Below, in pieces: positions 52,030 through 60,614 of a stretch of 64,000 nucleotides of DNA. The stretch covers positions 1 through 64,000 of the forward strand of contig DASPSJ010000059.1 of the NCBI GenBank assembly GCA_035623985.1, given 5' to 3'. Position 1 is the stretch's first letter, and each line of letters starts with the position of its first letter. The notes under the pieces are model-generated. The model had not been told where the DNA came from and ran no database searches. It saw nothing but the letters and a program-made list of their open reading frames with translations. The translations under genes and the position numbers were made by a program. This DNA comes from DAHUYF01 sp035623985 (lineage in GTDB: Bacteria; Pseudomonadota; Alphaproteobacteria; ATCC43930; CGMCC-115725).

Positions 52030-52692
52030 ATGGGCGACGGCTATCAATTCCTCGATATCGTCGTGTTTGCGGTGGTCGCGGGCTTGCTGGTGCTGCGCCT
52101 GCGCAGCGTCCTCGGCCGGCGCACCGGCAATGAGCGCCGCCGCGACCCCTTCGCGCCGCCGCCGGCCGGCGCGACTCCGCCGGAGAAGGTCGTGCCGTTG
52201 CCCCTGGGGCGCGATCGCCCGCCGCCCGCCGGGGCGTCTCCACAGCCCGCGGCCGGCGTCGCCGCCCTCAAAGCCGCGGACAAGAGCTTCGATGAAACGC
52301 ATTTCCTCGCCGGCGCGCGCGGCGCCTTCGAGATCATCGTCAACGCCTTCGCCAAGGGCGACGCGGCGGCGCTGCAGCCGCTGCTCAGCGACCAGGTCTT
52401 TGCTTCGTTCACCCAGGCGATCGCCGCGCGCCGGGCGCAGCACGAGACGCTCGAGACCAACCTGCTCGGCCTCAAGGCGGTGGAGATCGCCGATGCCGGA
52501 CAGGACGGCACCATCGCCCACGTCACGGTGAAGTTCGTCTCCGAGCAGATGAATGTGACCCGCGCCGCCGACGGCTCGGTGGTGGAAGGCCATCCCGATC
52601 AGGTCGAGGAGAAGACCGATCTCTGGACCTTCGCCCGGCCGCTGCGCTCGCGCGATCCCAATTGGACGCTCGTTGCCACGCACAGCCCGTAA
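52030..52692 (+). CDS. Tim44/TimA-family inner-membrane adaptor
   Basis: A 220-residue protein: one N-terminal membrane helix (FLDIVVFAVVAGLLVLRLRSV), a proline-rich linker, and a C-terminal Tim44-like domain (about 85-218) with FLAGARGAFEIIVNAFAKGD and DLWTFARPLRSRDPNWTLVAT. In mitochondria Tim44 couples the translocon to Hsp70; in bacteria the role is undefined. The start at 52030 puts the helix first. It is followed by mltA with a 20-base overlap. The secB/Tim44 gap of 280 bases holds a GTTAACC half-site but no gene. Confidence 0.88.
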   Translation: MGDGYQFLDIVVFAVVAGLLVLRLRSVLGRRTGNERRRDPFAPPPAGATPPEKVVPLPLGRDRPPPAGASPQPAAGVAALKAADKSFDETHFLAGARGAFEIIVNAFAKGDAAALQPLLSDQVFASFTQAIAARRAQHETLETNLLGLKAVEIADAGQDGTIAHVTVKFVSEQMNVTRAADGSVVEGHPDQVEEKTDLWTFARPLRSRDPNWTLVATHSP

Positions 52693-53815
52693 CGGGACGG
52701 CTGCCGCCCTCCTCCTGCTGTCGCTCTTTGCTTGCACGCCGCGTCCGCCGCCGCCCGATCGCCTGAGCCTCGCGCCGGCGGGTTTTTCCGATCTCGAGGA
52801 GTGGCGGCAGGATAAGCCGCAGGCGGCGCTTGCGGCCTTTGCTCGCTCCTGCGCCGTGCTGTTGAAAGCGCCGGCCGCCGCCTCGCTTGGCGTCGCCGGC
52901 GCCGCCGCCGCCTGGCAGGCGCCCTGCGCAGCGCTGCCGTCGGCGCCCGATGCCGCGGCGGCGCAGGGGTTCTTCGAGACCTGGTTCCGGCCCTGGCGGG
53001 CGAGCAATAACGGCGTCGCCGAGGGCCTCTTCACCGGCTATTACGAGCCGGAGCTCGACGGCGCGCGCCGGCCGGGCGGCGCCTTCACCACGCCGCTGCT
53101 CAGCCGCCCCCCTGATCTCGTCATGGTCGAGCTTGGCCTTTTCCGTCCGGCCTGGCGCGGCGAGCGCATCGCCGGCCGCGTCGTCGACGGCGGGCTCAAG
53201 CCCTATGAGAGCCGCGCCGCGATCGAGCAGGGGGCGCTCGACCGCTATCACCTTGCCTTTCTCTGGGTCGATGATCCCGTCGCCGCCTTCTTCCTGCAAA
53301 TCCAAGGCTCGGGCCGCGTGCGCCTGCCCGATGGCGGCCTCGTGCGCGTCGGCTATGACGGGCAGAACGGCCAGCCCTATGTGGCCATCGGCAAGCTGCT
53401 GGTGGATCGCGGCGAGCTTGCCGCCGATGACGTCTCGATGCAGGCGATCCGCGCCTGGATCAAGGCGCATCCCGAGGCGGGCAAGGCGCTGATGGCGGAG
53501 AACCCTTCCTATGTCTTTTTTCGCGAGATCGCCGGCGACGGGCCGGTCGGCAGCGAGGGGGTGGTGCTCACCCCCGGCCGCAGCCTTGCCGTCGATCGCA
53601 GTTTCGTGCCGCTGGGCGTGCCGGTCTTCCTCGATGCCGGTCCCGGGCTGCGGCGGTTGATGGTGGCGCAGGATACCGGCGGCGCGATTCGCGGGCCGGT
53701 GCGCGGCGACGTCTTCTGGGGCGCCGGCGCCGAGGCCGAAGCGCGCGCCGGCGCGATGCGCGCGCGGGGCGTTTACTATCTTCTATTGCCGAAGGACGTG
53801 GCTCCCGCGTCGTGA
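52673..53815 (+). CDS. mltA: membrane-bound lytic transglycosylase A
   Basis: A 380-residue lipoprotein that cleaves peptidoglycan with 1,6-anhydro bond formation. The N-terminal signal ends in the lipobox LSLFAC, FTGYYEPELDGARRPGG is the family signature, and the catalytic aspartate lies in AQDTGGAIRGPVRGDVFWG. The start is a TTG inside the end of the Tim44-like gene, with codon use continuous. MltA in this position is typical for alphaproteobacteria. Confidence 0.93.
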   Translation: MPRTARNGTAAALLLLSLFACTPRPPPPDRLSLAPAGFSDLEEWRQDKPQAALAAFARSCAVLLKAPAAASLGVAGAAAAWQAPCAALPSAPDAAAAQGFFETWFRPWRASNNGVAEGLFTGYYEPELDGARRPGGAFTTPLLSRPPDLVMVELGLFRPAWRGERIAGRVVDGGLKPYESRAAIEQGALDRYHLAFLWVDDPVAAFFLQIQGSGRVRLPDGGLVRVGYDGQNGQPYVAIGKLLVDRGELAADDVSMQAIRAWIKAHPEAGKALMAENPSYVFFREIAGDGPVGSEGVVLTPGRSLAVDRSFVPLGVPVFLDAGPGLRRLMVAQDTGGAIRGPVRGDVFWGAGAEAEARAGAMRARGVYYLLLPKDVAPAS

Positions 53816-53989
53816 CGGTTGTGCGATTGTGGCGGGATCGAGGCGAAGCGCCATTCGCGAAAATGTGTGCAAATTGATCTGGCACCGGCCGCGGGAAATA
53901 GAGTATCGCATCATTCGTTGTCTCACTGGGCCGCTGCTTGCCGCCGGCAAGGGAACGGCCCAACGGATAGAGCCCCGAGGAACCATTCG

Positions 53990-54484
53990 ATGACGACGCG
54001 CATGCACTTCGTGGCCGCGCTGCTGACGCTGGCCTTGGCCGCTCCGGTAGCGCCGGCAATCGCCGACGAGCACCACGATCGCCATGAAGAGCATCATGCC
54101 TATCATGATTTTCACGGGCATGATTTCCGCCACTTCACGCCCTTCGAGCTGGAGCTTTGGCACCACGGCGGCTGGGTGCATGATTGGTATGGCGGCCGGT
54201 ACGGCTGGTGGTGGGTCGTCGACGGCTATTGGTACTGGTATCCGGAGCCGATCTATCCCTTTCCGACCTATGTGCCGCCGGCGCCGCCGCCGGTGGCAGT
54301 CGTGGTGCCGGGGGCGCCGGTCCCGCCGCCGGCCCCGGTGGTTGTCGCGCCGCCTCCGCCTCCGCCGGCGCCGACGGGACAACCGCCGGTCGAGTTCTGG
54401 TATTATTGCGACGACAGCAGAGCCTATTACCCCTATGTCAGCACCTGTAACAGTCCCTGGCGGCAAGTGCCGGCGACCCGCTGA
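53990..54484 (+). CDS. secreted tyrosine/proline-rich protein with WYYC C-terminal motif
   Basis: A 164-residue exported protein. Signal peptide (about 1-25, ending APAIA), a histidine-rich stretch (HHDRHEEHHAYHDFHGHDF), a tyrosine/tryptophan-rich part, a proline-rich linker, then the C-terminal FWYYCDDSRAYYPYVSTC with WRQVPA. The same WYYC-x-YYP-x(5)C-x(5)WRQVP ending is found in the next gene, so they are paralogues. Such tails occur in proteins of unknown function in other proteobacteria. The start is preceded by GAGGAA. The histidines could bind metal; this is speculation. Confidence 0.7.
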   Translation: MTTRMHFVAALLTLALAAPVAPAIADEHHDRHEEHHAYHDFHGHDFRHFTPFELELWHHGGWVHDWYGGRYGWWWVVDGYWYWYPEPIYPFPTYVPPAPPPVAVVVPGAPVPPPAPVVVAPPPPPPAPTGQPPVEFWYYCDDSRAYYPYVSTCNSPWRQVPATR

Positions 54485-54558
54485 CGGGGAGAAAATCGGC
54501 GGTATCGTCGTATAATGGTCATGTCCCACAAATCGCCACCGACTCCTGGAGGAGGAAG

Positions 54559-54912
54559 ATGGTAAAGCGAACAGCAACGGCCGTGGCGCTTGCCCTTGTC
54601 GGCCTGGCATTGGCGATCGCTCTCCCGACCGCCCCCGCCGCGGCGCGCGTGGTCGTCGGCGTTGGCATTGGCGTGCCGTTCTACGGGCCCTGGGGTTATC
54701 CCTACACCTACCCTTACCCCTATCCCTATTACTATCCGCCGCCGGTGGTCTATGCGCCGCCGCCGGTCTACAGCCCGGCACCGGCCGCGCCGGCTTATAT
54801 GCAGCAGCCGGTCCAGAGCTGGTACTACTGCGACAACCCGCCGGGCTATTATCCCAACGTTCAGAGCTGCGGTTCCGGCTGGCGGCAGGTTCCGGCGCAA
54901 CCGGCACATTGA
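54559..54912 (+). CDS. secreted tyrosine/proline-rich protein, paralogue of the preceding one
   Basis: A 117-residue exported protein with a signal peptide (about 1-28, ending PAAAA), GVGIGVPFYGPWGYPYTYP, a run of Y-P repeats and the C-terminal SWYYCDNPPGYYPNVQSC with WRQVPA. The ending shares the WYYC/YYP/C/WRQVP pattern with the upstream gene, but the histidine-rich part is missing. A GGAGGAGG-type site precedes the ATG. Function unknown; an envelope or surface role is the simplest reading. Confidence 0.7.
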   Translation: MVKRTATAVALALVGLALAIALPTAPAAARVVVGVGIGVPFYGPWGYPYTYPYPYPYYYPPPVVYAPPPVYSPAPAAPAYMQQPVQSWYYCDNPPGYYPNVQSCGSGWRQVPAQPAH

Positions 54913-54924
54913 GGAGAGAACATC

Positions 54925-55443
54925 TTGAAGCAGACGAAAGCGGCCATTGCCGCCGCAACCGCTCTGGCGTTGCTCGCCGGTTGCGCGCAGTCGCCAATGG
55001 GGCCGCGGGTGGCGGTGATGCCGGCGCCCGGCAAGCCCTTCGACGTATTCCAGCAGGATGATGCCGTCTGCCGGCAGTTCGCCCAGCAGCAGAGCGCCGG
55101 CGTCGCCGAGCAGGCGAACAATGCGCAGCTCGGCAGCGCTGCCATCGGCACGTTGCTGGGCGCCGGGCTTGGTGCCGCCGCCGGCGGCGGCCGCGGCGCG
55201 GCGATCGGCGCCGGCGCCGGCGCCATCGCCGGCACGGCCGTGGGCTCGGGCGAGGCCGCGCGCGGCACCTACACCGCGCAGCAGCTCTACGACAACGCCT
55301 ATTCGCAATGCATGTACTCGCGCGGCAACCAGGTGCCGGGCTTCGTCGCGGCGCCGGCAATGGCGCCTCCACCGCCGCCGCCGGGCGCAGCGCCTCCGCC
55401 GCCCCCGCCGCCAGGGCCTCCGCCTCCGCCTCCGCCGCGCTGA
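54925..55443 (+). CDS. glycine-zipper lipoprotein with polyproline tail
   Basis: A 172-residue lipoprotein. The TTG start has the site GAGGAGAG upstream (54911-54918). The lipobox is LLAGC, followed by a helical region, a glycine zipper (GTLLGAGLGAAAGGGRGAAI then GAGAGAIAGTA), and a tail of proline and glycine repeats. Glycine-zipper lipoproteins of this kind insert in or support the outer membrane. It follows the two tyrosine-rich genes by 12 bases, forming one unit. Confidence 0.75.
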   Translation: MKQTKAAIAAATALALLAGCAQSPMGPRVAVMPAPGKPFDVFQQDDAVCRQFAQQQSAGVAEQANNAQLGSAAIGTLLGAGLGAAAGGGRGAAIGAGAGAIAGTAVGSGEAARGTYTAQQLYDNAYSQCMYSRGNQVPGFVAAPAMAPPPPPPGAAPPPPPPPGPPPPPPPR

Positions 55444-55667
55444 TCGCTTCGCGGGCGCGCCGCGCTTCCTGGGGCAACCCGCCGACCGCTTTGCGATCGA
55501 GCGGGTTGTCCGGCGGCGCTTGCGCAACCGGCGCGACAGCCGCGCGGCCCAGGAAGTCCGAGACCGCGCAGGCGTTTGCTTGCTTTCCGCCTCCGGCCTG
55601 ACCATGCTGAGGGAGCGACAGAAGGACGCCGGAAGGTGTCCGAGCCCGGCTGGCCGAGGAACGCGCC

Positions 55668-56444
55668 ATGTCTGCACCGCCGATCCGCGTCGGTCTCTTC
55701 GTCACCTGTCTTGTCGATTTCTTCCGCCCGAGCGTCGGCTTCGCCGCGGTGAAGCTGCTCGAGGCCGCCGGCTGCGCCGTCGAGGTGCCGCTGACGCAAA
55801 CCTGCTGCGGCCAGCCCGCCTACAATTCCGGCGATAAGGCGGACGCCAAGGCGATTGCGCGCCAGGTCATCGACGCCTTCGAGGCTTTCGATTACGTGGT
55901 CGCGCCGTCAGGCTCCTGCGGCGGCATGATCCGGCAGCATTACCTCGCGCTCTTCGCCGACGAGCCGGCGCTTCACCGGCGCGCGCAGCACCTGGCCGAG
56001 CGCACCTACGAGCTCATCTCCTTTCTCACCGACGTCCTGAAGCTGGACCGCGTCGAGGCGCGCTATGACGGCGTCGCCACCTATCACGATTCCTGCTCCG
56101 GCTTGCGCGAGCTCGGCGTCAAGGAACAGCCGCGCAAGCTGCTGCGCTCGGTCGCGGGCTTGCGCCTTGAGGAGCTGCCGGGCGCGGAGATCTGCTGCGG
56201 CTTCGGCGGCACCTTCTGCATCAAATACCCTGCAATCTCCGATCGCATGGTGGCGGACAAGGCGGCCGATATCGCCGCCACCGGCGCCGACACGCTGCTT
56301 GCCGGCGATATGGGCTGCCTGCTCAACATGGCCGGCAAGCTGACGCGGCTCGGCAAGAAGGTGCGCGTGCGTCATGTCGCCGAGGTGCTCGCCGGCATGG
56401 CCGGCGAGACCCCGCCCATCGGCGCCGCGGCGGAGCGCTCCTGA
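55668..56444 (+). CDS. lutA: lactate utilisation iron-sulfur protein LutA
   Basis: A 258-residue CCG-domain protein. TQTCCGQPAYNSGD and EICCGFGGTFCIK are the two cysteine-rich CCG motifs holding an iron-sulfur cluster. LutA, with LutB and LutC, oxidises L-lactate to pyruvate. The start at 55668 gives MSAPPIRVGLFVTCLVDFF, the family's N-terminus. The next gene starts at its final base, so translation is coupled. Confidence 0.93.
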   Translation: MSAPPIRVGLFVTCLVDFFRPSVGFAAVKLLEAAGCAVEVPLTQTCCGQPAYNSGDKADAKAIARQVIDAFEAFDYVVAPSGSCGGMIRQHYLALFADEPALHRRAQHLAERTYELISFLTDVLKLDRVEARYDGVATYHDSCSGLRELGVKEQPRKLLRSVAGLRLEELPGAEICCGFGGTFCIKYPAISDRMVADKAADIAATGADTLLAGDMGCLLNMAGKLTRLGKKVRVRHVAEVLAGMAGETPPIGAAAERS

Positions 56445-57868
56445 TGCAGCCGACCAGCCGCGCCTTCAAGGAAAACGCGCAGCGGGCGCTTGGCGACGCC
56501 AATTTGCAGAAGGCGCTCGGCATGATGCGCACCGGCTTTCCCGCCAAGCGCGCCGCCGTGGTGGCGCGCTTGCCGGAATTCGACGCGCTGCGCGAGCAGG
56601 GCAAGGCGATCAAGGATCACGTGCTGGCGAATCTCGATCTCTATCTCGAGATCTTCGAGCAGAACGTCGTCGCGCGCGGCGGGCAGGTGCATTGGTGCCG
56701 CACGCCGCAAGAGGCGCGCGAGACGGTGCTGGCGATCTGCCGGCGCCTTGACGCCAAGACGGTGACCAAGGGCAAGTCCATGATCGGCGAGGAGATCGCC
56801 CTCAACGACTATCTCGAGCAGAACGGCGTGACGCCGGTCGAGACCGATCTCGGCGAATACATCATCCAGATCCGCAAGGAGCGTCCGAGCCACATCATCG
56901 TGCCGGCCATGCATCTCGTGAAGGAGCAGATCGCCGACAGCTTCCGCCAGACGCATAAGGACCTCGACCCGGCGCGCCCGCTGGGGGAAGCCTCGACCCT
57001 GGTGGCGGAAGCGCGCACCGTGCTGCGGAAAAGATTCTTCGCCGCCGAGGTCGGCATCACCGGCGCCAATTTCTGCGTCGCCGAGACCGGCTCGACCGTC
57101 ATCGTCACCAATGAGGGCAACGGCGATCTGACGCAGAGCCTCACCAAGGCGCATATCGTGATGGCGAGCCTGGAGAAGCTGGTGCCGACGCTCGAGGACC
57201 TCTCGACCCTGTTGCGGCTTCTGGCGCGCTCGGCCACCGGCCAGGAATTCTCGACCTACACCACGCTGTCCACCGGCCCGCGCCGGCCCGATGATACCGA
57301 CGGGCCGGCCGAGTACCATGTCGTCTTTCTCGACAACGGCCGCAGCGCCGTCATCGGCACCGAATTCCAGGACATGCTGCGCTGCATCCGCTGCGGCGCC
57401 TGCATGAACCATTGTCCGGTCTATGGTGTGGTGGGCGGACATGCCTATGGCTGGGTCTATCCCGGTCCGATGGGGGCGGTGCTGACGCCGACCCTGATCG
57501 GCGTCGACGAGGCCGGCCATCTGCCCAACGCCTCGACTTTCTGCGGGCGCTGCGAAAGCGTTTGCCCGATGAAGATCCCGTTGCCCCGGATGATGCGCCA
57601 TTGGCGCGAGCGCGAGTTCCAGCGCAAGCTGTCGCCGCCGCCCCACCGCTACGCGCTCAGAGCCTGGGCGTTTGTCGCCGCGCGGCCGCCGCTCTACCGC
57701 TTCGCCACCACGCTTATGAGCCGCGTGCTCGGCTGGGTCGGCGCGCCGCGCGGCCGCTTCCGCTCGCTGCCGCTGGCCGGCGGCTGGACCCGAGGCCGCG
57801 ACCTGCCGGCGCCCCAAGGCCGCAGCTTCATGAGCCTCTGGGCCGAGCGGCGCAAGAGGAGCGCATGA
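56444..57868 (+). CDS. lutB: lactate utilisation iron-sulfur protein LutB
   Basis: A 474-residue protein. The N-terminal half is an LutB/LUD-type domain (VTKGKSMIGEEIALNDYL, AETGSTVIVTNEGNGDL), and the C-terminal part binds two [4Fe-4S] clusters via CIRCGACMNHCPVYG and CGRCESVCPMKIP. It carries electrons from lactate oxidation. The gene overlaps lutC by four bases (ATGA at 57865). The C-terminal 100 residues are arginine-rich and less conserved. Confidence 0.93.
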   Translation: MQPTSRAFKENAQRALGDANLQKALGMMRTGFPAKRAAVVARLPEFDALREQGKAIKDHVLANLDLYLEIFEQNVVARGGQVHWCRTPQEARETVLAICRRLDAKTVTKGKSMIGEEIALNDYLEQNGVTPVETDLGEYIIQIRKERPSHIIVPAMHLVKEQIADSFRQTHKDLDPARPLGEASTLVAEARTVLRKRFFAAEVGITGANFCVAETGSTVIVTNEGNGDLTQSLTKAHIVMASLEKLVPTLEDLSTLLRLLARSATGQEFSTYTTLSTGPRRPDDTDGPAEYHVVFLDNGRSAVIGTEFQDMLRCIRCGACMNHCPVYGVVGGHAYGWVYPGPMGAVLTPTLIGVDEAGHLPNASTFCGRCESVCPMKIPLPRMMRHWREREFQRKLSPPPHRYALRAWAFVAARPPLYRFATTLMSRVLGWVGAPRGRFRSLPLAGGWTRGRDLPAPQGRSFMSLWAERRKRSA

Positions 57869-58569
57869 GCGAGGCGCGGGGACAGATCCTGGGGGCGATT
57901 CGACGGTCGTTGAAGCGCGGACCGCTCGACGAGCCGGAACGCGCCGCGGTCGCGGCGCGGCTTGCGGCTCACGAGCGCAATCTGGTGCCGGCGCGCGCCG
58001 CCTCGCTCGACCACAGGGGCCAGGTCGACCTCTTCCAGCGCATGGCGGAAGAGGTCCAGGCCACGCTGGTCCGGGTGACCAGCGCCGCCGAGGTGCCGGC
58101 GGCGGTCGCCGATTACCTGTCGCTGCACAACCTGCCCTCGCGCCTCGTCGTGACGCCGGACCCGCAGCTCGACGACATCCCCTGGAGCGCGCGACCGATG
58201 CTCGAGGTCCGCCGCGGCCGCGCCGAGGAGGCCGATCAGGTGGGGGTCACGGCGTGCTTTGCCGGCGTCGCCGAGACCGGCACCTTGATGCTGCTCTCGG
58301 GCCCGCAAAGCCCGACGCGCAACAACTTGCTGCCGGACACGCATATCGTCGTGCTACGCCGCGAGCAGGTGGCGGCGAGCTACGAGGAAGGCTGGAGCCG
58401 GCTGCGCGCGGCGCGGCGCGGCGCCGATGGCAGCCTCGACCTGCCGCGCACCGTCAACTTCATCACGGGACCGTCGCGCACCGCCGATATCGAGCAGCGC
58501 GTCGAGGTCGGCGTCCACGGCCCCCGCCGTCTCCACATCCTGCTCATTGATGACGGGGCGTCATCCTAG
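57865..58569 (+). CDS. lutC: lactate utilisation protein LutC
   Basis: A 234-residue LUD-domain protein, third component of the lactate oxidation complex. ILGAIRRSLKR at the start, GVTACFAGVAETGTLML, LPDTHIVVLRREQV and FITGPSRTADIEQRVEVGVHGP near the end are family features. The ATG at 57865 overlaps lutB. Its 3' end overlaps the smr start by 20 bases, so smr may ride on this transcript as well. Confidence 0.9.
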   Translation: MSEARGQILGAIRRSLKRGPLDEPERAAVAARLAAHERNLVPARAASLDHRGQVDLFQRMAEEVQATLVRVTSAAEVPAAVADYLSLHNLPSRLVVTPDPQLDDIPWSARPMLEVRRGRAEEADQVGVTACFAGVAETGTLMLLSGPQSPTRNNLLPDTHIVVLRREQVAASYEEGWSRLRAARRGADGSLDLPRTVNFITGPSRTADIEQRVEVGVHGPRRLHILLIDDGASS

Positions 58570-59038
58570 CCGAGAGGAGCGCGCGTTGTGGCGCGCCGCC
58601 ATGCGCGGCGTGGCGCCGCTCGAGGCCGCTGACGCGCCGCTCCCGCCGTCCCCGGAGCCGGCGCCGCGGCGCGCGCGGGCGCCGCTTGTCGTCGCCGTCC
58701 CGCCCGACGATCTCGCCGCCGATGCCGCGCCCGGGCTCGACCGCCGCAGCGCCGAGCGCTTACGCCGCGGCCAGCGCGCGATCGAGGCGCGGCTCGATCT
58801 TCACGGCATGACGCAGGATCAGGCGCATCGCGCGCTCGACCGCTTCATTGCCCGCGCGCAGGACGGCGGCAAGCGCTGCCTGCTGGTCATCACCGGCAAG
58901 AGCGGCGTGCTGCGCGAAACGGTGCCGCGCTGGCTCAACGAGGCGCCCAACCGCGGCCGGCTGCTCGCCTTCTCTCCGGCGCAGCCGCGCGACGGCGGCC
59001 CCGGCGCGCTTTATCTGCTGCTGCGGCGCCGGCGATGA
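58550..59038 (+). CDS. Smr/MutS2-domain endonuclease-like protein
   Basis: A 162-residue protein with an N-terminal proline/alanine-rich arm and a C-terminal Smr domain. LDLHGMTQDQAHRALDRFI and VITGKSGVLRETVPRWL carry the L-D-x-H-G and (T/H)G-x-G-type motifs of the Smr fold, linked to nicking or RNA-cleaving activity. The start at 58550 (MTGRHPSREE) fits the family; it begins inside lutC. In many relatives this gene directly follows mltA. Confidence 0.9.
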   Translation: MTGRHPSREERALWRAAMRGVAPLEAADAPLPPSPEPAPRRARAPLVVAVPPDDLAADAAPGLDRRSAERLRRGQRAIEARLDLHGMTQDQAHRALDRFIARAQDGGKRCLLVITGKSGVLRETVPRWLNEAPNRGRLLAFSPAQPRDGGPGALYLLLRRRR

Positions 59039-59436
59039 CGCCCTTCGGCGAGCGCCTGCGCCAGTTGCGCGCCGAGCGCGGCATCAGCTTGAAGCAGATG
59101 GCCGAGGCGCTCGGCGTCTCCGCCGCCTATCTCTCGGCGCTGGAGCATGGCCGCCGCGGCCGGCCGACCCATGCCATGGTGGTCGCCATCTGCGCGCAGC
59201 TCAACATCATCTGGGACGAGGCCGACGAGCTGCACCGCCTGGCGCGGCTGTCGCATCCGCGCGTCACCGTCGACACCGCGGGACTCGCCCCGGCCGCCAC
59301 CGAGCTCGCCAATCTCCTCGCCGAGCGCATCCGCAAGCTCCCGCCGGAGCGCGCCGAGCACCTGCTGGATCTCTTGAAGAGCACGCCGATGGTGCCGCCC
59401 AAGCGCCGGCGGCGCGGCGTGGCGCCGACCGGATAA
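59035..59436 (+). CDS. XRE-family helix-turn-helix regulator
   Basis: A 133-residue DNA-binding protein. The HTH spans LRQLRAERGISLKQMAEALG and VSAAYLSALEHGRRGRPT. The C-terminal half has no recognised effector domain, with ELANLLAERIRKLPPERAEH and a basic tail. Its start overlaps the smr stop (ATGA), and this smr-HTH pair is common downstream of mltA in alphaproteobacteria. Regulon unknown. Confidence 0.88.
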   Translation: MTPFGERLRQLRAERGISLKQMAEALGVSAAYLSALEHGRRGRPTHAMVVAICAQLNIIWDEADELHRLARLSHPRVTVDTAGLAPAATELANLLAERIRKLPPERAEHLLDLLKSTPMVPPKRRRRGVAPTG

Positions 59437-59454
59437 GGCCGCGCGGCGCGCGCG

Positions 59455-60018
59455 TCAGGCCGGCACCGGATCCTCCAGCACCGTCCGCCGCAGCTCCTTC
59501 AAGTCGCTCACCAGCGAGAAGGCGGTCTCGCGCGGCAGCTTGCCGTGCTCGAAGACGTGGCCGGCAAGCACCATGTTCACCGCCTCGCCGTCATTGGACA
59601 GCGGCAGGCTGACGCGCCGCGTCAGCATCTGCATGCCGCGGCCGGCGAGCGTGAAGCTGTTCTCGGTGTACATCGCCGCCCGCCGCGTCGCCATTTCCTC
59701 GTAAATGCCGGTGACGTAGCGGCGATAGCCGGCTTTTTCCGGCAGCACGTCCTCGATGAAGAGGCCGGTCGGCTCGCGGCCGGCGAGGCGCCAGAAGACG
59801 TCGCCGACGCGGCGATAGCGGAACCGCGGCTTGCCGTCTTCCCAGACCACGTCGAGCAGCATGGTGTGCGGCCAGATCTCCGCCGGAATCTCCAGCGGAT
59901 CGATGGCGGCGCGGCACGGCAAGGCGCGGCCGCGCCGCTTGCTCAGCCAATGCCGGTAAAGACGGTCCAGACGCGGATCCGGAAGAATGGCGTGCAAAGA
60001 CTCTCTCCATGACGGCAA
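59455..60018 (-). CDS. PAS-fold (PAS_5-type) protein
   Basis: A 187-residue single-domain protein resembling the PAS_5 group, common in alphaproteobacteria and of unknown ligand. PDPRLDRLYRHWLSKRRGR, LDVVWEDGKPRFRYRRVGD and SLPLSNDGEAVNMVLAGHVF are typical. No enzymatic or DNA-binding domain follows. The start appears to be TTG at 60016-60018, with a TTG at about 59997 as an alternative. It is divergent from the CheY-like gene at 60176. Confidence 0.75.
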   Translation of the reverse strand: MPSWRESLHAILPDPRLDRLYRHWLSKRRGRALPCRAAIDPLEIPAEIWPHTMLLDVVWEDGKPRFRYRRVGDVFWRLAGREPTGLFIEDVLPEKAGYRRYVTGIYEEMATRRAAMYTENSFTLAGRGMQMLTRRVSLPLSNDGEAVNMVLAGHVFEHGKLPRETAFSLVSDLKELRRTVLEDPVPA

Positions 60019-60072
60019 TCGCGCATCCCGTCCCAGGCCGGCAGAAGATAGCCCGGTAGCGGCGCAAACGCG

Positions 60073-60095
60073 GCAAAATTCTCCGGCAATTTTGC
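60073..60095. promoter_or_regulatory. inverted repeat in the PAS/receiver divergent promoter region
   Basis: GCAAAATT and AATTTTGC form a perfect eight-base inverted repeat around CTCCGGC. It lies 55 bases before the PAS-protein start and 81 before the receiver gene, in a locally AT-rich stretch. It could be an operator for either promoter. Confidence 0.45.
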
Positions 60096-60175
60096 TAAAT
60101 TTGTAAGAGATTTATCTTCAGAGCCCGACGATTCCGACTAAACTTCGCGAGATTTAATTCGAGGAACCCGGGCGC

Positions 60176-60568
60176 ATGACCATCTCCGTCCTCGTCGTCG
60201 ACGACAGCAAGACCCTCTGCCGCAGCCTCGGAACGCTGTTGAGCGAGGCCGGCTATTCCGCCGCGACCGCCCGCTCCGGCGAGGAAGGCCTGCGGCTGTG
60301 GCAGGAGATCCAGCCGGAGCTCGTCATCACCGACGTCATGATGCCCGAGCGTGACGGCATCGAAATGATCATGGATATCCGCCGGCATCGCCCGCAGGCG
60401 AAGATCCTGGCGATGACCGCCTTCCGCCACAGCGGCACCGTCGATTTCGCCGACATGCTGCGGCGGCTCGGCGCCGATGACGTGCTGATCAAGCCGTTTG
60501 CGCCGGAGGTGCTGCTGACCAAGGTCGACCGCTTGATCAGCCTGCCGACCGCGCTCTTCGCCGCCTGA
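60176..60568 (+). CDS. CheY-like single-domain response regulator
   Basis: A 130-residue stand-alone receiver domain. The acidic pair is in VLVVDDSKTL, the phospho-acceptor aspartate in LVITDVMMPERDGIEM (about residue 52), the threonine in ILAMTAFR and the lysine in DDVLIKPFAPE. Without an output domain it acts by protein contact, as in chemotaxis or a phosphorelay. It shares a divergent promoter region with the PAS protein. A CtrA-like palindrome follows the stop. Confidence 0.92.
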   Translation: MTISVLVVDDSKTLCRSLGTLLSEAGYSAATARSGEEGLRLWQEIQPELVITDVMMPERDGIEMIMDIRRHRPQAKILAMTAFRHSGTVDFADMLRRLGADDVLIKPFAPEVLLTKVDRLISLPTALFAA

Positions 60569-60569
60569 C

Positions 60570-60591
60570 CGGCGGGTTAACCCGCCGTTAA
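60570..60591. promoter_or_regulatory. CtrA-type site embedded in an 18-bp palindrome
   Basis: CGGCGGGTTAACCCGCCG (60570-60587) is a perfect palindrome, and TTAA (60577-60580) is spaced seven bases from TTAA (60588-60591); read in reverse the site is TTAA-N7-TTAACC, the full CtrA consensus. It lies 24 bases before the next gene. It may be a CtrA operator, or the terminator stem of the receiver gene, or both. Confidence 0.5.
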
Positions 60592-60614
60592 GCATTCTCG
60601 GACATGCTTCGGCC

